From an archaeon (GTDB lineage: Archaea > Nanobdellota > Nanobdellia > Woesearchaeales > GW2011-AR9), in NCBI GenBank assembly GCA_018696395.1, contig JABHQR010000019.1, positions 1-43,944 of the forward strand: a stretch of 43,944 nt of DNA, in the 5' to 3' direction. The notes under the pieces were generated by a model. It did not search any database and was not told where the DNA came from. It was given only the letters and a program-made list of their open reading frames with translations. Positions 19,701 to 26,882 of the stretch are shown in pieces; position 1 is the first letter of the stretch; every line of letters begins with the position of its first letter. The position numbers and the translations under genes were made by a program.

Positions 19701-22426
19701 GTTCGGATTCAAGTTCTGGTTTGAATATTGATGTTGAAAATAGTGAAGGACCTTGTTACAAAAAAGAAGGTAAGTATTATCTTTCTCCTTCTGGTGAAAA
19801 AATTAAAGGTGATAAATATTCTGCTGGATTTTCTAGTGATTGTTTTATTGATGATGATGCAACTTTTTACCAATGCGTATGTGAGGGAGAGGGTGATATT
19901 GAAAAAGGTGTTACTGTAAGAACTGCGGTTAAAGCAGTACAAGTTAATGATAAAATTTTAGCTGAAGATTATAATTATAGGCAAGATCAAATATATCAAG
20001 AATCATTTGGTTTTGCAGGAACTTATTATCCTGAATGGCGGTATTATACTGGAAGAGATTTGCCTGGCGCGTTCGGTGCAAATTATTTAATTGATTATAC
20101 CAGACCAGGTGAAGAAAATCATCATGAAGTTAATCCTAACACTCAGTTTATTGGTATGTTTCAAACATTATGTCTAACTCGAATTAGGGCAAATCTAGTT
20201 ATGTTAAGAAGTATTTTAGAAGGGTTAAGCACTTGTATTAATGAAGCAAAATATACTGGATTTGCAGATGCGGGGATGTGTAAAACTTTATTTTCACAAC
20301 ATGTTTGTGGGTTAGCTTACAAAGTGGTAGCTTCATTTAATTCTGAATGTAGTCCTTTAAATTTTAAGGATGTTGAAAAGGATAGTAAAGAAGCTGGTTT
20401 TGGTGATTATATTCAAGCAGGAACAGATTCTATTTATCAGGCCATGGACACTAGTTTTGACGATTTGAAATCTGATTATGATAATGCTGCTTTAGACAAT
20501 TATTTAGGTGGTGGTGTGCAAGGTTTTGCTCAATCAGTGTGTATGGCCATGTTCGGTTATGATTTCCCATTAGGAATGGACTTTATTCAAGATGTTGCAT
20601 ATTCAGTGCCAATGAAAACTGTTCCTTTAGTTTTCCCAGCTTATCGAGAATTAACAAATTATAATCCTCAGACTTTAACTGCGATTCATAATTATGAAGT
20701 TGGAGCAGTAATTTTTCCGGGATGTGATATTCAAAGTTATCAAACTTACTTAACTTGTGTGGGTCAAGAAGATTTAAACCATCCAGGGGTGGAATGTTCA
20801 GATCAAGGGTGTGATTGTGTGTCAGCAAGTACATTACATCGTGAAAGTGAAAAAGATTATTCTTTAGAAGGTGGATACGGTTCAAATATTGAAAAAGGTT
20901 CAATGATTGATTTACCAATAATTTCTCCACAGAAAGTAGATTCAGATTTCAGGTATGATCATGTTGTAGTACAATTAAATTTAGCACAGAACGAAAATGA
21001 GGAAAGTTGTTTTGATGAAGGGAATCGTGATGGTAAATTCTTTTTCCCAATCAAAGATGTATCGCCTTCGGCTACTGTAAGTTGTCAAGTGGAAAGTACT
21101 ACTGGAAAATATTCTTGTCCAGAACTTAGTGGTTTATTTTATAGTGATGGGTTAGCTTATTTACAAGACCCTTATATTACCTGTTATGATGAAGATAGTG
21201 GTAATTATGTTGATTGTGATACGCCTAACATGTTTTTAGAAGGGGACGAGATAAAAGTTAAAGTTCATATGTATACTGATGATCAAGGTTATTGTTTAAG
21301 GTTAAAAACTAATGGTGGCGGATTAGGTGTAGAATATCGTGACCAAAGGTATAAAGTTCCCGGTGGCGCTGCTGGAGCAACATCATTAGTTTACAATTTC
21401 GGAACTGTTAGTAGTACTATGTTTAGCGGTCAATCTGCTGGTTTATATTTAAGTACAACTGAAAGTGCCGGTGGTTGTCCTACTAATTTAGCTCCTTTAA
21501 GTAGTAGTGCTTCAATCTCGTCAGGAAGTAAAGTTATATTCAAATTTAATGTTGATACTAGCGGGAAATATACTCTTTATGAACCTTCAAGTCCTTCGGC
21601 AAGTGCTAGTATTGTAACCAGTGGATATGAATGGGGCGATGGTAAATTAAAAACTACTTCAGGTCAAGAATTTTTTGAAAGAACTGAAATTAATAGTGTT
21701 CAATTTGATATTGTGGGGTCAAGGTTCAATAATGTGTTGGGTTCTGCATATGCAACTATGTCTTCATCTAATAATCAATGTAAGTATCAAAGTTCAGCTT
21801 CAAGTACCGGGACTCTTTATGGACAAAATATGTATTATCAATCTAGTCCTTATTCTGCGACTAATAGTTATAATGATTATAGTAATTCTGCTCAAATAAC
21901 TTTAACTGCAGAATTGTTAAAGAGGGATACTTCTGATGATTGTTATGGGGCTAAAGAAACAGTTCAAGTTGGCAATTCATTAGGTAAATCAAGCCATACT
22001 GAAACCGTTGTAATTCAAAAAGAACACGAAGCTGAAAAGTATACCAGTGAAATTCATAGTCAGTTTATTGGTGGGAATTATCCGAAAGTAATTGAACTTG
22101 CAGGAACAAAAATTGATTGGAATCCTGGTTCATTAGATGAAGCTAATGGTATCTATTATTATATTGCTGCTAGTATTTTGGATGCGAGTGAAGAAACTGG
22201 TGCTACTGATGATTATATTTATGCTAATGTAGAACCTTTACTTAACCGGTTCTTCCTAAGGCAGACTAGTACTGGTGTAGCATTAGTTCCATATCCAAAT
22301 GATGTTGTTGATACTGCAGAATTTCAGAAGATAAGGGCATACCTTTGTAACATAGCTGATAAAGAAGGAATTAAAAGTATTTATGAAAGTTCAGAAGTGG
22401 GTTGTCCAACAGTGGAAACTAGTTGA
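16736..22426 (+). CDS. Giant secreted surface protein with fibronectin III-like and Ig-like domains
   Basis: A 1896-residue protein, the largest in the window. A signal or anchor segment (about 20-38) ends in VVSA. A fibronectin type III-like domain (about 39-128) has the SAVIYWETNE and TEYFYYV strands, then an acidic Glu/Ser linker (129-175). Two or three Ig-like domains follow to about residue 400, including SVIATDEAGWESEV and GTTEEGATVYLYVY. A hydrophobic segment near 684-705 may cross the membrane. The following thousand residues are unusually Cys-rich, with long helical stretches and few recognisable domains; the last 100 residues look helical and repeat-like. It is probably a disulfide-stabilised adhesin or envelope component; function is unknown. 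The next gene starts 25 bases downstream. Confidence 0.85.
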   Translation: MAEHSNNRKKELNKKVLTQYFALFIIALFVNLPVVSALEISGVSAEDVTSDSAVIYWETNETSDSSIYYSTSSETFEDSLVGQESGSTEVTDHTVGISGLDFETEYFYYVESNGVKENNSESYYSFTTIAEETVEEEPVEEASEDTVDVEDEETSSDDSSDSSEGSSSSSGLDLTVEISELVKGNEVDITGDSTEGAEIRVYVNGGYHSKITCDETGDFEFLNVPLEDDQDNSIDIEATSVDGSLTESYSAVVYADNTHPEITIASYNEDSDYVAEESTVTFSMKISEESTLEIEVNGNADYSESEFGTTFETDINLEEGDNEVSVIATDEAGWESEVIINIKADTKAPEVEAELSKGTEFYQNRATSDIYGTTEEGATVYLYVYRPLSYEYSPDFDDSWEMTTAGSNGTFMFEDVDFENEPLSFEEFSPTEVPSGLEEISIYPMESISQSQDWDYEVFILAEDETGKVGYWRDGVTVHSCYSENFDFQITDLIEFQQPLRLNPTLIEDGREMISAVFNLSYKGTGAAKYNLVTGEEEQASFKISSVKFEKACTQSMMEDEKFSLGCKVLPNNPDKMISSSDGTAYYLSWDLYSTEGLDQVDTDFWNELKGSQVVFPLKVYVNYQEYDSQGKLGDSKTQTSCYDLGYYVDIPLDSEKLIPDWLADEGMEALNYTIDKIDKVLPLLEKAVLATGISCFLMVGSKMVIRVARMLTSKSEYLMDKTLDDDDGEKCPLDQNKLFLDSTIESWNELKDTHPDVIASPQIYGFPEGYNDEDYSASKLSDRCPSTASLWEAESKLELAYRWTCDRFLCRAVPAKWTYDEDKDAIDTVKIEQQSCSSTLGCTPVRKIKDCNQYIDENSLYGVSLRDEAITTGGSCWEIGSTEISSGSLDTNIVQGSNLFVKSNDQNFYEEYGIVTLERVTQALGDLGTVDTYLVYEEKKGSDNFCAAPDKTCAQLCNSDRTNGYEPVIDGYKINYPSGWGSGVTEDSSDSSSGLNIDVENSEGPCYKKEGKYYLSPSGEKIKGDKYSAGFSSDCFIDDDATFYQCVCEGEGDIEKGVTVRTAVKAVQVNDKILAEDYNYRQDQIYQESFGFAGTYYPEWRYYTGRDLPGAFGANYLIDYTRPGEENHHEVNPNTQFIGMFQTLCLTRIRANLVMLRSILEGLSTCINEAKYTGFADAGMCKTLFSQHVCGLAYKVVASFNSECSPLNFKDVEKDSKEAGFGDYIQAGTDSIYQAMDTSFDDLKSDYDNAALDNYLGGGVQGFAQSVCMAMFGYDFPLGMDFIQDVAYSVPMKTVPLVFPAYRELTNYNPQTLTAIHNYEVGAVIFPGCDIQSYQTYLTCVGQEDLNHPGVECSDQGCDCVSASTLHRESEKDYSLEGGYGSNIEKGSMIDLPIISPQKVDSDFRYDHVVVQLNLAQNENEESCFDEGNRDGKFFFPIKDVSPSATVSCQVESTTGKYSCPELSGLFYSDGLAYLQDPYITCYDEDSGNYVDCDTPNMFLEGDEIKVKVHMYTDDQGYCLRLKTNGGGLGVEYRDQRYKVPGGAAGATSLVYNFGTVSSTMFSGQSAGLYLSTTESAGGCPTNLAPLSSSASISSGSKVIFKFNVDTSGKYTLYEPSSPSASASIVTSGYEWGDGKLKTTSGQEFFERTEINSVQFDIVGSRFNNVLGSAYATMSSSNNQCKYQSSASSTGTLYGQNMYYQSSPYSATNSYNDYSNSAQITLTAELLKRDTSDDCYGAKETVQVGNSLGKSSHTETVVIQKEHEAEKYTSEIHSQFIGGNYPKVIELAGTKIDWNPGSLDEANGIYYYIAASILDASEETGATDDYIYANVEPLLNRFFLRQTSTGVALVPYPNDVVDTAEFQKIRAYLCNIADKEGIKSIYESSEVGCPTVETS

Positions 22427-22451
22427 ATTTAATATTTAAATTTAAAACAAA

Positions 22452-23024
22452 ATGTTCAAAAACAAAAAAGGTGCAATTGCAATAGAAGCTTTGGTGGTGT
22501 TAGTTACTATTGTAATTACTAGTAGTGTCATATTTACTTTAGTAAGTTTAGGTGTGGTTGGCGTAGATGAATCTTCAGCTGTAGCACAAAGTGATTTACT
22601 TAATACTGAATTTTTAGGCATGGGTCGGTCAGGTCAAATTGTGGTTGACAATTTTAGGTTTTGTAGTAGTAATGGTGCATTAAGTGGTTGTTTAATTGAA
22701 AGTTATTATTTTTATCCAGGTGATGAAGTTCACTTTTTCTTTGAAGTAGAAAGTAGTACTTATGCTGATGAAATTATGATCGTTGAAAATTATGAGTTGA
22801 TAGGGCCTGATGGCGGTATTATACTTTCTGTAGAAGCAGAGAATGATTATTATTATGAAATGGAATCAAGTAAAAGTACAGAACTTGTTTATTTCAAAGA
22901 TTATTTTACTTTAGGTTCAAGAAGTAGTTCGGGAGAATATACTTTAAATTTGTACTTAAATAATCCTTTAATTGATAAAAGTACAACTTTAACAAAAACG
23001 TTTAATGTAATTAACAATTATTAA
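22452..23024 (+). CDS. Type IV pilin-like protein
   Basis: A 190-residue protein with a textbook type IV prepilin N-terminus: six residues up to Lys6, then Gly7 followed by AIAIEALVVLVTIVITSS. Cleavage after Gly7 puts Glu12 at mature position +5, the residue needed for pilin packing. The hydrophobic helix continues to about residue 33. The head domain is beta-rich with a nearby Cys pair (FCSSNGALSGC). No pilus ATPase or prepilin peptidase gene is in the window, so the assembly machinery must be elsewhere. It lies between the giant surface protein and enolase with short gaps of 25 and 18 bases. Confidence 0.8.
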   Translation: MFKNKKGAIAIEALVVLVTIVITSSVIFTLVSLGVVGVDESSAVAQSDLLNTEFLGMGRSGQIVVDNFRFCSSNGALSGCLIESYYFYPGDEVHFFFEVESSTYADEIMIVENYELIGPDGGIILSVEAENDYYYEMESSKSTELVYFKDYFTLGSRSSSGEYTLNLYLNNPLIDKSTTLTKTFNVINNY

Positions 23025-23042
23025 TAATAGAGAAATTGATAA

Positions 23043-24305
23043 ATGGTAAAAATTGAAAAAATAACTGCATTGGAAATTTTAGATAGTAGAGGTAATCCCA
23101 CTATTGAAGTTGATGTTCATACTGATAATGGTATTTTTTCTGCTGCTGTACCTAGTGGTGCATCTACTGGAAAAAACGAAGCAGTTGAGTTACGTGATGG
23201 TGGAAAAAGATATTTAGGTAAAGGTGTAACTAAAGCTATTAAAAATGTTGAGAAAAAAATTGGTCCTCGATTGGTTGACATAGATGTGTTTAGGCAAAGA
23301 GAAGTTGACGATATTATGCTTGAAATTGATAATACTTATAACAAATCCAAATTGGGTGCTAATGCTATATTAGGTGTAAGTTTAGCAGTGTCTCGTGCAG
23401 GAGCAGATTATTATGGTCTTGAATTGTATGAGTACATTAACGAAATGTTGTTAAGGGATGTTGACATGAAAATGCCACGTGCATTTTTTAATGTGATTAA
23501 TGGTGGCAAACATGCAGGCAACAAATTAGAAATTCAAGAATTTATGATCTCTCCAAAATCAAAATCTTTTAAAGAATCTTTACGTATAGCATCTGAAACT
23601 TATCATATTTTAAAAGATTTGATTAAGAAAAAGTATGGTCTGAATGCAGTTAATGTTGGTGATGAAGGCGGGTTTGCTCCACCAATTGCTAGAGCTGAAG
23701 ATGCTCTTGTTTTGATACGTAAAGCTATTGTTAAAGCTGGATATAAAGGTAAGATTGACATTGCATTGGATTGTGCAGCATCAGAATATTATGTTGCTCG
23801 TGGTAAAGGTTATTATTTGTTGAATGGTCGTAAGAGTGAAGAACAGTTAGTTAAATATTATTTAAAATTAATCAAAAGGTTTGGAATAATTTCTATTGAA
23901 GATCCTTTTCATGAAGAAGATTTCGAAACATTTTGTTTGTTGAGAAAAGAAATTTGGAAGGACGGATTAAGTTGTCAAGTTGTTGGTGATGATTTAACTG
24001 TAACTAATCCAGGGAGAGTTGAACAAGCTATCATTGAAAAAAGTTGTAATTGTTTATTATTAAAAGTTAACCAGGTGGGAAGTTTAACTGAAACTTTGGA
24101 AGCGGTAAGGTTAGCTTATGATCATAATTGGAAAGTAATGGTTTCGCATCGTAGTGGAGAAACTGAAGATCCTTACATCGCAGATTTAGCAGTAGGGTTA
24201 GGTTGTGGACAGATTAAAGCTGGTGCACCTTGTCGGAGTGAGAGAACTGCTAAGTATAATCAACTGCTTCGTATTGAGCAAAGTTTGCGAGGTGGCAGAA
24301 AATGA
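23043..24305 (+). CDS. eno: Enolase
   Basis: A 420-residue full-length enolase, which interconverts 2-phosphoglycerate and phosphoenolpyruvate. Family motifs include LDSRGNPTIEVDV, VPSGASTGKNEAVELRD, FNVINGGKHAGNKLEIQEFM, VGDEGGFAPP, the metal-ligand regions IALDCAASE, IEDPF and VGDDL, and the C-terminal signature SHRSGETEDPYIADLAVG. The last four bases overlap the next gene (ATGA), so translation of enolase and the M15-type peptidase is probably coupled. A glycolytic enzyme inside a run of secreted proteins is unusual; either chance clustering or a surface role is possible. Confidence 0.97.
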   Translation: MVKIEKITALEILDSRGNPTIEVDVHTDNGIFSAAVPSGASTGKNEAVELRDGGKRYLGKGVTKAIKNVEKKIGPRLVDIDVFRQREVDDIMLEIDNTYNKSKLGANAILGVSLAVSRAGADYYGLELYEYINEMLLRDVDMKMPRAFFNVINGGKHAGNKLEIQEFMISPKSKSFKESLRIASETYHILKDLIKKKYGLNAVNVGDEGGFAPPIARAEDALVLIRKAIVKAGYKGKIDIALDCAASEYYVARGKGYYLLNGRKSEEQLVKYYLKLIKRFGIISIEDPFHEEDFETFCLLRKEIWKDGLSCQVVGDDLTVTNPGRVEQAIIEKSCNCLLLKVNQVGSLTETLEAVRLAYDHNWKVMVSHRSGETEDPYIADLAVGLGCGQIKAGAPCRSERTAKYNQLLRIEQSLRGGRK

Positions 24306-26785
24306 ATCGTAGGTTTATGTTTCTGGTTTTGGTAGTGATGTTGGTAAGTTTGGTAAGTGTGATAGGGGATTTGGATGGGTGTCTTGAAGCTGAACTTTAT
24401 GATTTAAGTTCTTGTTCCACTGAAAGTTTGAAAACAGGCGATTATTGTTATGATTCTCAAGATAATGGGTTTATGTATGAAATTGTTAAAGATGATTATG
24501 GGTCCGGATCTTGGGGTCCTTATTATGACTATAAAAATGTAAGAGTTGATGAAAATTGTGATCTTGTCTCTTTTGAAGATTCTTTTAATGAAAATGGGGG
24601 TGATCCTGATGATAATAGTGGTGGTCAGAAGGGAGATAAATATGTTTTTTATGAAAGAGTTAAAGAAATGATTGGGATTGATTTTTCTTGTAATGGGAAT
24701 ATCGTTACAAATGAATTAGAGTCTTGTGAAAATGTCATATCTAGTGGATTATATGATTTCTGTTATGATAAAACTTTTTATGTTGGTATGACCTCAGCAA
24801 ATAGGTATCAATTATATTATTATACTGGTGGTAATGGTTGGTCGAATGCAAAATTAAATGATAATTGTCAACTCGAATTATTTGAAGATTCATTTTATGA
24901 AGGTGGTCATCCTAACGATGATGAAACTGATGGGTTAAAGGGGGATAATTTGTGGTACTATAATCTTGTTAAGGAAACATCACAATCTTATCTTGGAACT
25001 AGTATCATTTCTGAAGATAATTGTGATGTTTCTGATGAAGATCCTAGTTTATTATTCCAAAAGAATCCTTCTAATGGTGATTTTTATGATGGGTATTGGC
25101 ATAAAGAAGATTGTTATATCTGGTATAACATTGAAGGGGGGAAAGATATTAAAACAGAATCTTATGGGTATTGTGAAGACAGATCTTCTGGGGGATATTG
25201 TCAGTTTAAATATTATGATGGTGCATTCTATGAAACAAATGTTTATGAGTTAGATGAAGCCGAAGCATATGGTTATACCCCAGAAAGTGAATATATTGGT
25301 ACACAAATTTATGCTTGGCAGGAAGCAATAGATGCTGCTGAACGTGGAGCCACAGCAGACGCAAGTTCTGCAGCATATAACACTGCATCTTACACTCAAC
25401 AAGGTTGTAAAGATCAAAATAATTGTCAGGAAATAGATGAAGTATGGCGTGTTCTTTCTCCTGTTGTCAATGGTGGTGGTGAAACATACTGGATGCCAAA
25501 AGATGAAAATTCTGGTTCAATGGTGAGTTGGGAAACAATATATCACATGGCAGCTACAAGTAGTGGTACAAGTAATTATGCTTCTGAAGGTAGTGCTGCT
25601 AATTTTGATGGGTCTATTAACATAAATTCATTTGCTGATGCAATTAATGCATTGAACTCAATTGATGATCATGGGGCTTTATGTTGTGGTGATTGGGTTG
25701 CTAAAGTAATGAAATGGTTGGGCTATGGTTATGTTTATAATAGTAACACTGGTGGGAAAACAATGAAACAAATTGCAGAAACTCATGGTGTTCCAATAGC
25801 TTTTAATGTTAATAGAGATCAAGAAAAAATAGACCAGGGGCAAGCAGAAAGCCATATCTATTTTTTACTTGGTATTGGTTCAAGTGCTAATTATTGGTTA
25901 ACTGAATTATCTGACATACAGAAAGTAGGTTCTTTCACTAGCGTTGGTGAGAATCAAGCATTAGTGGTGGGTTATACTGGTGGGAGTGATGGGGCTGTTG
26001 TGCTTGAAGTATTAGATTTAGATTATTATTCTGCTTCTGAGATTAAAGGAGTTAAATTATGGGCTTATCCTTTGTGTGATGGGACATATGTTAGTAATAA
26101 TATCTGGTCTATTGCTGGATCAAATAATGGTGAAGCTGATTATGGTACTAATGCCTTTACTTATTATAATTGGGAACCAACTGGTCCTTCCCCATATTAT
26201 CCTTATGGTGAGGTTTGTTCAAGCTCTTCCAGTAGTTCTTCTTCATTAAGTTCAGCGTTAGTTTATAATCCAGTGTATGCTGGAACTTGTGCTGAATATA
26301 TGAGTGAATTGCCTGAAGGAGATTGTTCTAAAAATAGTTATGATGAGGGTGTTGATTATATTAATGCTGTTGCAAATTTTAAATCAAATGAATTGGAAAA
26401 GATTACTTTTGTTGGAAATGAAAATGTTTATGTGGATAAAGATAATGCTTATTCATGGGAGCAATTAAGTGATGCTATCTCTGCTTGTAATTATGATGTT
26501 CAAGTTTATGATAATTTTTGTTGTAGGAAGATTGCAGGAACTAGTTCATTCAGTAATCATGCTGAAGGCAATGCTATTGATATTAATGTTCCTAAGAACC
26601 CTTATACTTCTGAGAGAAGTTGTATTTCTAATGATTGTGATATGTCTTCTTGCGTATTACAAGCAATTAAAGATAACGGTTTTTATTGGGGGGGTGCTTG
26701 GGGTATTCCTTGTGATGCACACCATATTGAATACAGGGATGGTACTTCTAATGTTAATGATGTAAATTTTTGTAATGTTGCTTAA
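24302..26785 (+). CDS. Secreted M15-type metallopeptidase with duplicated N-terminal module
   Basis: An 827-residue exported protein (signal segment about 4-22, ending SVIGD). Two copies of a roughly 100-residue Cys-containing module follow; the anchors are SFEDSFNENGGDPDD near 90 and LFEDSFYEGGHPNDD near 193. A middle region contains ALCCGDWVAKVMKWLG near 460, faintly like a CHAP or NlpC/P60 cysteine site, but this is weak. After a Ser-rich linker (about 640) the last 175 residues match peptidase family M15: His753 and Asp760 in NHAEGNAIDI, then GFYWGGAWGIPCDAHHIEY with Asp805 and His808. The Asp-X-X-His form is typical of M15C L-alanyl-D-glutamate peptidases and endolysins. The gene overlaps enolase by four bases. 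Confidence 0.82.
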   Translation: MNRRFMFLVLVVMLVSLVSVIGDLDGCLEAELYDLSSCSTESLKTGDYCYDSQDNGFMYEIVKDDYGSGSWGPYYDYKNVRVDENCDLVSFEDSFNENGGDPDDNSGGQKGDKYVFYERVKEMIGIDFSCNGNIVTNELESCENVISSGLYDFCYDKTFYVGMTSANRYQLYYYTGGNGWSNAKLNDNCQLELFEDSFYEGGHPNDDETDGLKGDNLWYYNLVKETSQSYLGTSIISEDNCDVSDEDPSLLFQKNPSNGDFYDGYWHKEDCYIWYNIEGGKDIKTESYGYCEDRSSGGYCQFKYYDGAFYETNVYELDEAEAYGYTPESEYIGTQIYAWQEAIDAAERGATADASSAAYNTASYTQQGCKDQNNCQEIDEVWRVLSPVVNGGGETYWMPKDENSGSMVSWETIYHMAATSSGTSNYASEGSAANFDGSININSFADAINALNSIDDHGALCCGDWVAKVMKWLGYGYVYNSNTGGKTMKQIAETHGVPIAFNVNRDQEKIDQGQAESHIYFLLGIGSSANYWLTELSDIQKVGSFTSVGENQALVVGYTGGSDGAVVLEVLDLDYYSASEIKGVKLWAYPLCDGTYVSNNIWSIAGSNNGEADYGTNAFTYYNWEPTGPSPYYPYGEVCSSSSSSSSSLSSALVYNPVYAGTCAEYMSELPEGDCSKNSYDEGVDYINAVANFKSNELEKITFVGNENVYVDKDNAYSWEQLSDAISACNYDVQVYDNFCCRKIAGTSSFSNHAEGNAIDINVPKNPYTSERSCISNDCDMSSCVLQAIKDNGFYWGGAWGIPCDAHHIEYRDGTSNVNDVNFCNVA

Positions 26786-26882
26786 AAATTTATGTTCAAA
26801 TTAACAGATAATTAAATCTCAATAAATTATTTTCCTCTTTTTTTCCAAAAATTATTTAACTTAACACTAATTACCAAAACAT

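Noticed and set aside
20583-20930. 115-codon minus-strand frame inside the giant surface gene
   Set aside because: Leu/Asn/His-rich composition typical of an antisense shadow, with no ribosome site or promoter.
25670-25900. A second catalytic domain (CHAP or NlpC/P60-like) in the M15-type peptidase
   Set aside because: A CysCysGlyAsp segment with later His residues is suggestive, but the spacing and surrounding motifs do not match firmly enough to call.
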